Source of the DNA: Agelas oroides | Taxonomy: Eukaryota; Porifera; Demospongiae; Agelasida; Agelasidae | Assembly: GCA_949130485.1 (NCBI GenBank) | Contig: OX422184.1 | Location: forward strand, 22,467,506 to 22,531,505 | Direction: 5' to 3' | DNA: 64,000 bases | Part shown: positions 39,290 through 57,467 of the stretch, in pieces | Position numbering within the stretch: the stretch's first letter is position 1 | How the letters are laid out: each line of letters begins with the position of its first letter | The notes under the pieces: model-generated | What the model was told of the DNA's origin: nothing | Database searches by the model: none | What the model saw: only the letters and a program-made list of their open reading frames with translations | Program-made: the position numbers and the translations under genes

Positions 39290-40840
39290 CAGTTGTATGC
39301 TACATGTTCATACAGATATCTTTTACTTCAAATTTGTAACAAAATCTATACTCTGGTATGCTTAATCTGTAGCATGAAACAAATTGCTCATTATGTGCAA
39401 TTATACTTACAAGTCCCACAGGCAAAATTATATTGACTGATACATTTTCAGAGAGATGTTTAAGTAACAAAATCCTCGTTAATATACTATGGTATGCATA
39501 TTCTGTAGTAAGAAACAAATTGCTCATTATGTGAAATTATACTTATAAATCCCACAGGCAAAATTATATGACTGATATGTGTTCAGCAGATGTTTCACAC
39601 TTTAAGTAAGCAGCAAATTCATGTTAATATACTATGGTATGCATATTCTGTAGTAAGAAACAAATTGCTCATTATGTGCAATTATACTTACTAATCCCGC
39701 AGGCAAAAATAGGTTTACTGATACGTGTTCAGACAGATGTTTCACACTTTGAGTAACAAAATCCTTGTTAATATACTATGGTATGCATATTCTGCAATAA
39801 CTAACAAATTGCTCATTATGTGCAATTAGACCTACAAATCCCACAGGCAAAATTCTGTTGACTGATACGTTTTCAGGCAGATGTTTAAGTAACTAAATCC
39901 TGGTTAATATATATATATTATTTGATGGGTGAGAGGGCAATATGGCTGGATATTGCACGAGTGTGCGGTCGTATTTTCACGAGCCGCAGGCGAGTGAAAA
40001 TACAGCACAAGAGTGCAATATCCAGCCATATTGCCCTCTCACACATCAAATAATAGATTTATTATATACTACTGTGATTTAACAGCACCTAGAAGATAGA
40101 CAGCTACTGCGCATGCGCAGTACAAAGGTCGCTGCTGCGTGCATATTTAATGAGCTTCAGGCTGCTGGCCTGTTTCTAGCTTTGGACGCCACCAGCATGC
40201 GTACCGATCCCTCTACCAGTGGAAGAAAGTACCGTAAGTCAGTAAATAATTCCGTTTTCATCCGTAATGAAAGCTTATTCGTTGTTTCAGCAGCGGCTAC
40301 GAGTGCATTCCAATTAAAGCACACGCCGCGGTTGCTACGCAGCATATGCCCTGAGGGCTATGAAATACGGACTATCGAATATGGGAAAATATTTGTCATG
40401 TTGCTCTATGGGAAATACTATTGGCGCGTATACTAGGTATATAATAAACTATGGTATCCATATTCTGCAATAACTAACAAATTGCTCATTATGTCCAATT
40501 AGACCTACAAATCCCACAAGCAAAATTCTGTTGACTGATACGTTTTCAGACAGATGTTTAAGTAACAAAATCCTGGTTAATATACTATGGTATCGCAATA
40601 ACTAACAAATTGCTCATTATGTGCAATTAGACCTACAAATCCCACAGGCAAAATTCTGTTGACTGATACGTTTTCAGACAGTAACAAAATCCTCGTTAAT
40701 ATACTATGGTATGTTTATTCTGTAATAAGAAACAAATTGCTCATTATGTGAAATTATACTTACAAATTTATATTCACTAATATCTGTTCAGACAGAAGTT
40801 TCACACTTTAAGCAACACAATCCTCATTGTTTTAGCAGTA
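39290..40840 (+). repeat. 145-bp satellite array 3 (upstream of gene D)
   Basis: About eight units. Two well-kept neighbours are spaced exactly 145 bp (CAAATTGC at 39516 and 39661). It is split by an insertion at about 39915-40440 and ends about 330 bp before the gene D start codon. Confidence 0.85.
39915..40440. mobile_element. Insertion with a terminal hairpin inside satellite array 3
   Basis: Breaks a satellite unit between AATATATA and TATATAATA. The left part holds a ~40-bp stem: TGAGAGGGCAATATGGCTGG and its complement, near 39931 and 40021-40040. An open frame at 40113-40436 has no recognisable domain. The boundaries are approximate. Confidence 0.5.
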
Positions 40841-41066
40841 CCTAACAAGGTGCATCCATACTTTGCTAGCTGCAGTAGGCACAAGGGCACCACTAAACAC
40901 CTTTGGTATATCAAACCATAACGCCACATAACAGTTTAATGACATTGCTATATAATTGGGTTTACTAGTATTACAATTGACAGAAACTGTGTGGGGGCCT
41001 GAGAACAAGCCTAATTATACATTCCTTGTGCAATTATGTTACTATGTAATCAAGGGATAGGAAGAG

Positions 41067-41073
41067 TATAAAA
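41067..41073 (+). promoter_or_regulatory. TATA box of lectin gene D
   Basis: TATAAAA, 102 bp before the ATG. Confidence 0.7.
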
Positions 41074-41168
41074 ACAAGCAACAACTAAGTGATTGACTGC
41101 AGATCCAGCTGTGCAAGAAATTGAAGATCCAAAAGTGATAGAACCAGCTGTGGGGTTCAAAAAGCAGA

Positions 41169-42802
41169 ATGACTTCTCATAATCTGCTAGTTGCAGTCTT
41201 TACTGTGAGCTGTGTTACTCTTTCCGCTGGTAACCTTGACAACACAACCACTCGGACCTATCCCACCAGAGTGTTAAACTCTGCTCCAGGAGAGTGCCCT
41301 TCTGATGCGCAGCGTGAGATGGTCATAGCTGAAGTGAAGGAAGACATCCGCAACCTTCTACCTCTGATTCGTAAGTGGCTACATCTAATGTGCAAGTTGC
41401 TTAATGCTGACAGTATATATAGTTTGATGGTGCATTGTATGGGAGATAATTTCACATGCCCAGGAAAGATAAGTGATGTGCCGCATATTGTAAGGCAACA
41501 GAAATTTGAAGCAACCATCAAATATCGTATATTGCAGTACACTAGACAGCTATGTTGCTACAGAGTGGCATTAACTGTATTGGTAGGCCTTGGCGAATTA
41601 TGAGTATAACTGCACTGTTGAGATATTCAGCACTTATAAGGAATGCATGCAGCAGATAAATTTTGTGTACTTGTGACACTTGCAGGTCAGAGCTCATGAA
41701 TAATATTATGAGCATAAACAATTCGTGAAGCATAATCCAAACAGGAGCATTGAACCATAACATAATTTTTAAGCATAATTCGCCAAGGTCTATAACTAGG
41801 CAGGAGCCTAATATGCTAATGCTTTAGCCTAGTATTCTATTCTGTAAAACACTTTTCCCATTATTTTTCCTATGTGTTGTCAGATATTCCCATCAAAAAC
41901 ATAGAAAATTAAATTATTTTGACAGCACACTAGCTATAGCTGCATGGTCTCACAGCAGGTAAATAATGCAGTACTAGGCAAGCTGCATAGTTGTTAAAGT
42001 AAACCCATGCACCTCCGGAATTTTGCCACTTCAACACAATAATTGTTATCATAAATTGAAAAATGTGAAGGATCCTTAGTCATACTTTGTCTTGTTTCCT
42101 ACAAACAAACTGAAATTGCATCATTTGTACAAATTGGGAACATTTCTTTTTCATCATCACTCAGGAGTGTATAATGATTGTAAGGATGCTCTGACTCAAG
42201 GCCAAACTACCAGTGGAGTCTACACCATCCAACCAGACAATCAGCCACCATTCCAAGTATACTGTGATATGACCACAGACGGTGGTGGGTGGACAGTGTT
42301 CCAGCGCAGAATGGATGGATCTGTTGACTTCTATCGCAACTGGACTGACTATCAGCAAGGTTTTGGAAATCTAAGTGGAGAGTTCTGGCTGGGATTGGAC
42401 AAGATACACCGTCTGACATCTACTGCTACTGAGCTGAGAGTTGACATGCGAGATTTCGAAGGAAACTCAGCGTATGCACAGTACACAAGTTTCAGTGTAG
42501 GAGATTCAGCATCCAAGTACATTCTAACAGTATCAGGATACAGTGGAACTGCAGGAGACTCTCTTGCTGAACAAAATGGACAGAAGTTTACCACAAGGGA
42601 TCAAGACAATGATGCCCATTCAGGTGACAATTGTGCACAGATCTACAAAGGTGCCTGGTGGTATCACCGTTGCCACTATTCAAACCTCAATGGTCTCTAC
42701 CATGGTGGACTACACTCATCCTTTGCTGATGGTGTGAACTGGGAAGCATGGAGGGGATACTATTACTCCCTCAAATTCACAGAAATGAAAGTGAGGCAAT
42801 AA
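41169..42802 (+). CDS. Secreted fibrinogen-related lectin D (two exons)
   Basis: Exon 1, 41169-41370: signal peptide (MTSHNLLVAVFTVSCVTLSA), an NTTT sequon, GECPSDAQREMVIAEVKEDI; donor ATTC|GTAAGT in phase 1. Exon 2, 42165-42802, after CACTCAG, opens GVYNDCKDALTQGQTTSGV. Total 279 residues. The fibrinogen domain is complete: TDGGGWTVFQRRMDG, GEFWLGLDKIHRL, calcium motif DQDND, NCAQIYKGAWWYHRCHYSN, GLYHGGLHSSFADG, KFTEMKVRQ. The residue before CH is Arg, as in tachylectin-5A, where that residue forms the cis peptide bond of the acetyl pocket (family knowledge). It is the cleanest B/C/D-type gene here and useful as reference for the damaged ones. Confidence 0.9.
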
Positions 42803-44396
42803 GAAGGCAATCAAGAAGTGAACGCTTCCAGACTTGGTAGTTGTACATGTGTAGCTGTGTGGATTATTATGTACTAGATTTCAGTTACTTGATTGCAGTA
42901 ATGCGTTTGTAGATGGTATACATATAGCTAATTGTGGATTATTATGATGTATTTCCTAGATTTGAGTTACTTGGTTGCAGTATTGTATTTGTAGACAGTG
43001 AAATAATTACAGTATCCTGACAGTTGACCCTTGTACAAAGCCAGACACATCTAATATTTTTTATTTGGTTGTCTGTAGAATGTGGTTTTGAAATTAAGCA
43101 TTTCTCTCTGTTTAGCTTGTAGGTTCTGCAGTAATTACACACACACTTGACACAGTGTGCTACTGGCAATATCTTTGGACTGTGAAAGCAAGCTTGCTGT
43201 CACTGCAAGCAGTCTTTTTTGTTTGTTTCTTTGTTTTTGGGGGGCTAGGAATTGACATGGCCACATAACAAGCATCTAAATTCCCTACCATGCATGCATG
43301 GTGTCTATGCATGGTGTCTATGCATGGTGGCCTTAACACAATATGACCCCTTCTTTTCTTGTCAGAGTACAGCACTCTACATGTTCAAACATCAGTGAAT
43401 ACCATAAAATCGGGATGTTAGGCACCCATAGAAAACAAGCACCCATTGATTACCCATTTCGATACAACAACTTTATTGTGTTTATAAGCACCCATACAAA
43501 AATGGGCACCCCACATGGAAAGGCACAAATGAAAGTAAATTTGCTGATTCGGCTTTTCACTGAACACTAGTGGCCAACTTTCGCCAGTTCTCACTCCGAT
43601 TTTACCCAAACTATCAACAAGAGATAAACTTTATGCAATGCATCTTGATAAAACATATTTTAAGAATTAGCAACACTAAAATCCAGCAAGAGTAGCTGCT
43701 TAGTTAAGACAAATGGCTCCGTTGTGTGGTGTCTCTCCATAAATGCAAAACATCCACTGAATTATGACAATTTCGCTAAACTCTCACATGACTAAGAAGA
43801 CCTTGCATGTGATGTGCTAATACACTGGTAAAGTGTTCAATTGCTCTCACCCCACAATGTTCTATATTCTCCTAAAGTTATTATTGAAATGCTAGCTAGT
43901 TGGTGCCAATACCTGAGACTTCAAGAAGTCATACAGTAAGATATAAGCAACAACAAGCTACTGCATGGCCTGTATTAAATGCCTTTGGTATGTACTGGCC
44001 CCTCCTCCCCGCCAACTTTACTCTTGCCCATTTGGGGCAGGGGGCTACGGTTCTGCTGCCTATGCACATTATCATACAATTCCAAAAGTTTGAGGAGCAA
44101 CATGCAGTGTAACTTGATTCCCCCATAAATTAGCAAACTGCACTAATGTGCAAGGGTATATAAGATGGTAGTGGTGTGGTACAATGATTATCTTTGAATC
44201 ACCTTAGTAAGTCAATACTGCATACTGGCCACTACACATGTACATGTACTATTACACAAATCTCAACATTCTCAGAATCTTTGTCTTAGCTGTATCTACT
44301 CACTAGTTACAGCTAGCATTATCTGATAGATAGCGGTATGTAGAGCTCCTTCCCAGATTTTTGGCCACATAATACAGCTGAATATACTAGTTGGAA
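42803..44396. other. 3' flank of gene D, no gene supported
   Basis: 42803-43390 is related to the flank of gene A. 43395-43560 has GCACCCAT motifs of a repeat end also at 25520-25640. 43960-44396 parallels the region near 4170-4700. Confidence 0.5.
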
Positions 44397-44513
44397 TTAG
44401 CCTCATTCCCAGACCTCCCGGTTTTACAGCGTTCACAATAATACACGGGAGCGGAAGACTGGCCGATTCCGTGTATTATTGTGAACGCAAATGGAGGATC
44501 AAAATGAGGCTAA
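44397..44513. mobile_element. 117-bp MITE with 7-bp target duplication
   Basis: Perfect 11-bp ends TTAGCCTCATT / AATGAGGCTAA flanked by GTTGGAA (44390-44396 and 44514-44520). An internal stem pairs GCGTTCACAATAATACACGG with its complement. A paralogous empty site, CTAGTTGGAATGAGAAGAG, is at about 46188-46206. Confidence 0.85.
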
Positions 44514-44728
44514 GTTGGAATGAGAAGAGATGGAGAAATGTTTGATCCTGTGGAGGTCCTGGGAACAGGACTACATAAGTGCTACTGTATGTAGATATAT
44601 AATACATCAATTATAAAATTAATATGTACACACTAAGCTAGTATCATGAAGCAACAACTCTGTCAATCAAACTTAAAGTTATACACACATGCATGTATGT
44701 CAATGTCACTGATGAATGTTAGAGTGGC

Positions 44729-50717
<5,989 letters not shown>

Positions 50718-51117
50718 CTGCAATAGCAAAATCCATGATAACTCCGAGGCTTGATACCAGCATCTATTAGCTATATCTATTGCAGCTTTAGTTACTTTGG
50801 AGAACCAGGTTTATTGCATTCAAGTGTCTTGCAGGTAGCTATATAGCTACCAAACGTCACAACATAACATGTCACATGCATGACTGTTTGTACTACAAGG
50901 CACTTAGCAGCTAGTGACAGGCATGGACTGTGGAGGTTAGTTGTGGGTTTTCATTAATTACTATGTAATATGACTGTGCAAGAATGTGATTTACATATAG
51001 TTTAGTAATGCTATTTCTCTATCAGTGCAAACAAAGCCCACACATCTGTGGTAGCCTACTACTAGAATGTTGTTCGGTTTCAATCAATGTAATTCTGGGT
51101 ACAAGAACGATACTTAA
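50718..51117. other. Duplicated flank, no exon recognised
   Basis: Parallels 3350-3760 and 5750-6120. The missing 5' exons of copy 2 should lie here or beyond, but I could not identify one. Confidence 0.5.
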
Positions 51118-51720
51118 CCCTTTACACCCGATGCGCATGCGCACAATAAACACGTGATTACGAGAGAAGCAAGATAAAAAATGGCGATTTTGTACTATGT
51201 TGATTCGTTACGTTATATCTTGTGAACTAGCAGAGTTCAACAATCGGTAGTTAGGCTTAGTTTGGTTGAAAACAAACCTACTTTACTCGGGAAGTAGTCA
51301 TACGAGTTGGCAATAAGATACAGCGGTGGAAGCGCGGGTATTCGCTACGTATTGGAAAATGACTGGAAATCCGTGGCAAAACTTCCAGCGAAGGTACGTT
51401 TTCACTGTTGTTTAGATGATTAGCGAGAACAAATTCGGTAGGGCCAGTAGCGCGTGGGAAACCAGCTGTTCTGTGGCAGTACTAAGTATAACATGATCGA
51501 ACGGTAAACTTCGAACGCGATTTCCGGGGAAAGTCCCTATAGGATGGCCCAGCTAATTATGCTTTATTTGACTTCCTGCGGCACATACTAACTATATACT
51601 ACGTAGCCGCGGGGTATAGAGCGCTAACCGCTCGATAGTGGCCATGACGACTATAGTCGTCATTCGGAATTAACGTACCTATATTCATGACGACTATAGT
51701 CGTCATTCGGGTATAAAGGG
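51118..51720. mobile_element. 603-bp piggyBac-like MITE with TTAA target duplication
   Basis: Ends CCCTTTACACCCGA / TCGGGTATAAAGGG flanked by TTAA (51114-51117 and 51721-51724). The paralogous positions near 3750 and 6110 read GACTTAAACTG without it, a clear empty site. Near the right end ATGACGACTATAGTCGTCAT occurs twice. No transposase. Confidence 0.85.
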
Positions 51721-52111
51721 TTAAACTGGGAGACTAGAGAGATACTATTATACATAACTAAATATAGAACAGTAACAATAGAACAGTGACATCATTACAA
51801 AGTATAAATGTAGGCAGATTTACAATGCCAGCTGCAATCCCAACCCAGTATATATGTAATAAAGTTTTATATTTTCATCAGTTCTAAAGTCAAGACTTAG
51901 TAGTCCAGTTATGCCCTTTTTACTTGCTCATGATGTCACCTTCATTTCAACATACTGCACTGATATGGATGTGAACCCAAATACAATTTTCTCCATACGA
52001 TTAGCAGGCAGCAGTAATGTACTTTGGAGTGCCTTAACATAACTAAATATAGAGCGGTAACAATACAACAGTGACATCACTACAACATTATTTTCTATTT
52101 ACAAAGAGCCA
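51721..52111. repeat. Duplicated non-coding block
   Basis: 51800-52040 recurs at 7950-8215 and 53690-53870. No gene is supported. Confidence 0.5.
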
Positions 52112-52359
52112 TTGCATTCTACTGTTAGCTAATATGGAACTGTAGAAGACTCTCTTGCATTCCAGAATGGATAGCGGTTTAGTACAAGAGATCAAGCAAA
52201 TGTGCATGGTGGTATAGTAACTGTCACATTTCAAACCTGAATGGCCTCTACCATGGTGGGCCACACTCATCCAATGCTGACGGTGGAACTGGCAAGATGG
52301 AAGGGGAGACTATTAGCTGCTTCCTCAATTTTACTGAGATGAAACTGAGGCAATATTAA
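52112..52359 (+). pseudogene. Fibrinogen-domain 3' fragment, sister of 6247-6513
   Basis: Same truncated exon-2 remnant, with further deletions: about 40 bases are missing in the middle. Readable parts are [21 protein letters not shown] and [10 protein letters not shown], in short in-frame pieces. Confidence 0.8.
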
Positions 52360-54269
52360 GTGACTGTTGCAGATTTCGTACTCATATATAGTAGTTCTAC
52401 AAAGAAAGCAATCATTATTATTCCATACCATAATAACAAAGCGTTGAAATTGAGAATGTTATAACAATGGGTTGCATGCCTACAAAATGAGGATGAAGTA
52501 AAAGGTTGAAAATGTTGTCAATGATTGAGTTAAAAACTATCAAGTCATGAATAGCTGCTGGTAGACGTAGCAGCATTACTTCGTAGCCATTGCTTGCCTG
52601 CATGACACATTTCATTCCTGGGCCAAGTCAAGTTGACTAATTGTGGCACATGCACATTCAGAATGGGAGCAGAACATGTAGAGGAATTGGATTCTCTGTA
52701 GAATGAAAGTAAAATTGTGCAGCTGATAATTAACAGCATTTCCATCTATACACTATGACAGGATGTGAATGGTGTTATACGACACCTTGTATGTTTATGA
52801 AACTAGTGGTGTTATAAGTAAACATCATTTGCCTTTAATATTGTACACTAAGACAAGTTTGCTGACTGCTCCCAAAGTATAAATGTAGGCAGTTGTACAA
52901 TGCCAGCTGCAATCCCAGTCCAGTATAATTTGTGTAACAAGACTTAAAAAACATTAAAAATGTAAAAAGATTTAGGGATGGCATGCCAAAAAGTATGCAA
53001 ACAAGGTAGGGATAATGCATGAAAGCGAAGGTCAACATATTGGCAAAGCCCCATCCCTACATCTTTTTCACACTGCAGTTAGACAGCGTGCTTGAGTTGA
53101 GAGCTGAATCTGCACCCATCCACGCAGTTATGCTGGCCATTTCGCCTGTGTACTAGTCTCGCTTCCAGACCAATGACCGTGGTCTTTGGTCTGGGAATGA
53201 GACTTCGTGTACGCATGCGTACAAAACTAAAAATGGCGTCCTAAGCAATGGACAGCAGCCTCAGAGTGTTGTGAATGGCTTGTGTTGACTAGGGTGAATT
53301 TGAAGCTATGAAGACGCTGAGTGGTCGTAGAGCTCCACGCTGTGATAAGCATCAGTTTCGTGCTAAAATTACGGTGAGTGCTTGAACCGTTTTTGAGTTA
53401 TTGTTGTTTGAACAAAAGTCGTAACGAAGAAAGAAAGAAAGAAAGAAAGAAGAATACGAAAAATGGTACTTTTGCTACCGCACACTTTTGCGTTTAGCTG
53501 TCTTCCGCGTGGCTTTTGGCCACTTATATGAGTCTTGCTGATCACAAAGGCACTCAAAGAGGAAGCATGGGCGCTTAAATAAGCTTTTAGCGTGTTTGTG
53601 GTGAAGTTATACGGCTTTTGCTTAAGTATTGCATATATTTCGCGTCGGCGCCATCCCTACATAGAGAGTCTACTGACTCTCTGATAAGTATAATAAAGTT
53701 ACATCAGTTCAAAAGTCAAGACTTCGTAGCCCATTTGTGCCCTTTTTACTTGCTCACGGTGTTACCTTCATTTCAAGGTACTGCACTGATATGGATGCGA
53801 ACCCAAATATCACAACTTTCTCCATACTATTAGCATGCAGCAGTAACGTATTTTGGAATACCTTAATGTATTTTTTCTGTTTAGTATATAGGCTAGCCTA
53901 CTATACACTAATATAAAGGCCATCCCACCTTGCATGAATTGTAAGGCTCTGTGCTCTTAATTCATGCGTGTATACTGCAAACAACTGCAGTACACATTAT
54001 ATGTATACCACATCTAAATTACAACATGATGCTTACCAGTGTTCAAACATGTACAAGTCGTTAGGCCTCAACAATCATGGTAGCATTTTAGTTTTCAAGC
54101 ATGCATACTGCATGGCATTGCCATGCAGCATGAGAGCAAAACAACGTATGAAAAATTAGGTGCATCTAGCTCTTCAATGGGTAATCACTTTCACAGTTAC
54201 CTGTAATACCAGTTACATTTTCTGTGACACTTTGCTTTCTATACATGACAAGTAAATGTTTTAGGTAAG
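52360..54269. repeat. Mosaic of dispersed repeats and small palindromic MITEs
   Basis: 52738-52880 is an inverted copy of the 3890-4080 repeat. 52960-53080 and 54280-54510 are fold-back members with TGTAGGGATGGCATGCC. 53154-53214 is a ~60-bp palindrome (TAGTCTCGCTTCCAGACC / GGTCTGGGAATGAGACT). 53221-53375 is the first of three copies of the block described at 55425. (GAAA)n is at 53430-53450. Confidence 0.5.
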
Positions 54270-55015
54270 AAGAAAGTACAAAAACGTAAAAAGATGTAGG
54301 GATGGCATGCCAAAAAGCATGCAAACAAGGTAGGGATGATATCATAGTGAATGTAAATTTACAAAGCCTCATCCCTGCATCGTTTTCACACTAGTTTGCA
54401 ACTGTAATGTAAAAAGATGTAGGGATAGATAGGGCTTTGTAATTTTACCTTCACTATTATATCATCCCTACCTTGTTTGCATACTTTTTGGCCATCCCTA
54501 CATCTATTTACACTTTTAATGTTTTTAAGTCTTGTCTCTGTACTTTTGTCACCGATGTTAATCTCAGTTACAGTTTGACCTAAGCCTAAGAAGAACATTT
54601 CATTCACAACCCCAGAACATGAAACGGCATTGACAATTTAGTAGTGGTTTCAAGCATGTAATAACATTGCCAGCTAGAATCTGCCAACCACTCTGAGTCT
54701 CAGGAGCTCCGTACCAAACTTTTGAAACCAATCTCCTGAATTTCGATCACATGACGACTGCAGCACAGTAAACTATATTGACAACTGACCATCATAGCAT
54801 CACAGTTTACTAAAGCTGTGAGTAGCTACTTTATTTAGTGTAACTATAAGTTGGCAGCTGAATGCAGCGCTTTACCTATGTGGTGTTCATAAACCTTCCC
54901 CACTACTACGGGAGGAGACCGTGCCAGCCGTGCGCGTGGTCAACTCGCGATTTCGCTTGTGCAATAGTCTCGTTCCCAGACCAATGATCGTGGTATTTGG
55001 CCTGGGAACGAGACT
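54270..55015 (-). repeat. Inverted paralogue of the lectin A intron segment
   Basis: Reverse complement of about 11512-12250. It ends with a 50-bp palindrome (TAGTCTCGTTCCCAGACC ... AACGAGACTA) at 54965-55015, which is also present in degenerate form at 11512-11565. Confidence 0.55.
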
Positions 55016-55424
55016 ACATCCTATAGTCATCCTGAAGTCAACCAAGGAAGAGATACACAGGCTCTTCCTGCTTCTGGCAAACACAAAGCTTGCAAGCCAC
55101 ATCCTTCACGGCTTACGAGACTAGCAATATAGCTGAAATTTCCCGTACGACGCGTGAAACCCTACATCTCCTTGAATATACAATGGCTGTGAATTTTTGA
55201 GGAGGATTCAGTCTTCTGATTTTACGTCGATAGTCGCCAGGTCAACACGTGTAATGATCTACTGCATCACAGTGCTGCATATTACAGTCGTCAAGCCAAT
55301 GCATCCCCTATTTAGCGCATATCCTCTACTAGGCGCATATCTGCTTACCACTTACACTTATAAGCGCATACGCTTATTAACCAGAGTCTACAGTATGCGA
55401 ATACGTACAAAATTAGAAAATGGC

Positions 55425-55870
55425 GTCCTTCGCAACGGACAGCAACTACAGAGTGTTGTGATGGAATGGCTTTATTGACCAGGGTGAAGTTGAAGCCATG
55501 AAGACGCTGAGTGGTCGTAGAGCTTCGCGCTGTGATGAACATCAGTTTCGTGCTAAAATGACGGAGATTACTTAAACTACTTGCGAGATATCGTTGTTGA
55601 ACACAGTGGTCGTAACAAAAGAATAAAAATGGCACTTTCACTACCGCACACTTTCATGCGTTTAGCTTTCTTCCGCGTGGCTTTTGGCCACTTATATATT
55701 TGGCCTGGGAACGAGACTACATGTGCACATGCGTACAAAATTAGAAAAAGGCGTCCTTCGCAACGGACAGCAACCACAGAGTGTTGTGAATGGCTTTTAT
55801 TGACCTGGGTAAATGTGAAGCTATGAAGACGCTGAGTAGTCGTAGAGCTCCGCACTGTGGTAACTGTGAT
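55425..55870 (+). repeat. Repeated ~150-bp block with a conserved short frame
   Basis: Copies at 55425-55580 and 55735-55870, and at 53221-53375. Each has ATGGCGTCCT/AAGGCGTCC, then ATGAAGACGCTGAGTGGTCG. The frame MKTLSGRRAPRCD-x-HQFRAK is kept in two copies (the start is ATGAAGACG in all three). It is most likely an exon or end captured by a transposon. Confidence 0.45.
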
Positions 55871-56722
55871 GTTGACTGTCAGCTGAGCTAAATTTCTTTA
55901 TGGATTTCACTTATCTGAACGAATTGACTTAGCTATCTGAGCACTTTCCAAGTCTACCATGAATGAAGGTGTTCAGATAACCAAGGATGCACTGTACTTG
56001 TCATGTACAGAAAGCAAAGCGTCACAGAAAAAGTAACTGGTAGTACAGGTAACTGTAAAAGTGGTTACTCAGTAAGGGGAGCACTACTATAGGACTACCT
56101 CCGTGTAACCCTTTCCTTGTCTGGATAAAAATTATTTCAATTCAATATCTTTAGCTATGAGCGAATATCCAGCTTCTCTTCAATAGTCAATCAGAGGCGT
56201 AGGAAGCAATTTCATTTTTGGAGGGGGGTCTGGGGGCATGCCCCCCATGAAAATTTGGAGTTTAAGACACTCTGAAATCGTTTCTAGGGCAATTCTGCAA
56301 GAGTTGGATGACATGCTGATTCGGTCTTTCGCGATCGGCGCTACAGCAATCACCTATACACTGCTGCTCTTGGGGTACAAAAGTAGCGGCACAACTGGGT
56401 TCACCAGTGCTGGACTCGACGGGTATCATCTTCAGCGCCAAAACAGTCTACTGCTATCCGCGCTGCATGCATGAATATTAATAAAGTCTCGAGGGTAAAA
56501 CATTGGGGGAGGGTCCTGCCCCCCCCCCCCCCTGCCACCCCGGGTTCCTACCCCTATGTCAATAGCGTTGCTTTGATGATCGGAAGGCGCCATTTTGCAA
56601 GATTTCGCAATCACCACGACCCACGTGGCGTTTGTAAATATGGGTGTGGCTTGTGAACTGTTACGTTCGGATAATCGAGGTGTTGGATAATCTAGATTCG
56701 GATAACCGAGGATGCACTGTAA
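55871..56722. mobile_element. Rearranged pogo-like MITE with a nested insertion
   Basis: The right end at 56719 is in normal orientation (AACCGAGGATGCACTG, TA follows). The left end, 55871-55994, is inverted together with its flank (CTTGTCATGTACAGAAAGC). Compare the intact copy at 38188-38739. Between them lie a LINE-like 3' tail (about 56085-56150) and the element at 56192-56558. Confidence 0.5.
56192..56558. mobile_element. 367-bp MITE with 5-bp target duplication
   Basis: Begins CAGAGGCGTAGGAAGC, ends TTCCTACCCCTATG, and is flanked by TCAAT. It contains GGGGGCATGCCCCC and C-rich runs. It belongs with 57468-57796. Confidence 0.6.
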
Positions 56723-56801
56723 ATGTTTGATGCAAGAAAGCAATATCCAAAGTATATTGCTTGTTAAGTCTTCTTGTCGTGCTCATTTCCTGTCGTATCA
56801 G

Positions 56802-57114
56802 TAGTCTCGCGTAGCCAGACTCTCGCAGGGAGGAGAGTCTGGTGAACTGCCCATATAGGACTTGTTCCAACACCCACCCCAACTGGGGTGGGCGATAAGT
56901 GCCTTCACAACCACAGCATTTATATTATGCAGCTAAAATAGTGACATGTCAAGTAAACGAAGCCTCACTCACACTAGATTATTGCGAAGCGATGTAAACT
57001 CTGTGGTGCGCAGCTACTTATCGCCCACCCCAGTTGGGTTGGGTGTTGGAACAAGTCTTATATGGGCAGTTTACCAGACTCTCCTCCCTGCGAGAGTCTG
57101 GCTAAGCAAGACTA
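56802..57114. mobile_element. 313-bp MITE with 9-bp target duplication
   Basis: Ends TAGTCTCGCGTAGCCAGACT and AGTCTGGCTAAGCAAGACTA; about 110 bp at each side are inverted copies. It is flanked by TCGTATCAG (56793-56801) and TCATATCAG (57115-57123). The empty site is at 38813-38821 (TCATATCAG, then TGTCAC). Confidence 0.85.
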
Positions 57115-57467
57115 TCATATCAGTGTCACATACCACCTCATTGCTTTGCAAATGTCTGCCTACATTTATACTTTGGGAGCAGTCAGCAAACTGGTCTTAG
57201 TGTACAATCAAAGGCAAATGATGTTTAGTTAAACCTTATTAACCCCATTACTAGCCATGTCGACTGGGCTAGCTAGACTGTAGCAATGTAGCTATTGAGA
57301 AAAGCTAGAGAGAGACCTACTATGTGGTCTAGTATGTCTGGAAGATTTTATAGCACAAAAATTGATTTTTATTTCTTTTTTTTACAGATTGGTCTTGACT
57401 AGTTGTGAAACACTACAAGATTTTAGCAGGCATGCTCAGCCAAGAATTTAAGTCTCATACTACTTTA
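57115..57467. repeat. Dispersed repeat flank
   Basis: Matches 38815-39040, the flank upstream of gene D. No gene. Confidence 0.5.

Noticed and set aside
40113-40436. A 107-codon frame inside the insertion in satellite array 3
   Set aside because: No transposase or other domain; composition is like the surrounding element.
41169-41603. A 144-residue read-through protein from exon 1 of gene D
   Set aside because: It reads through a perfect GTAAGT donor at 41371, which all intact sister genes share; it is intron sequence.
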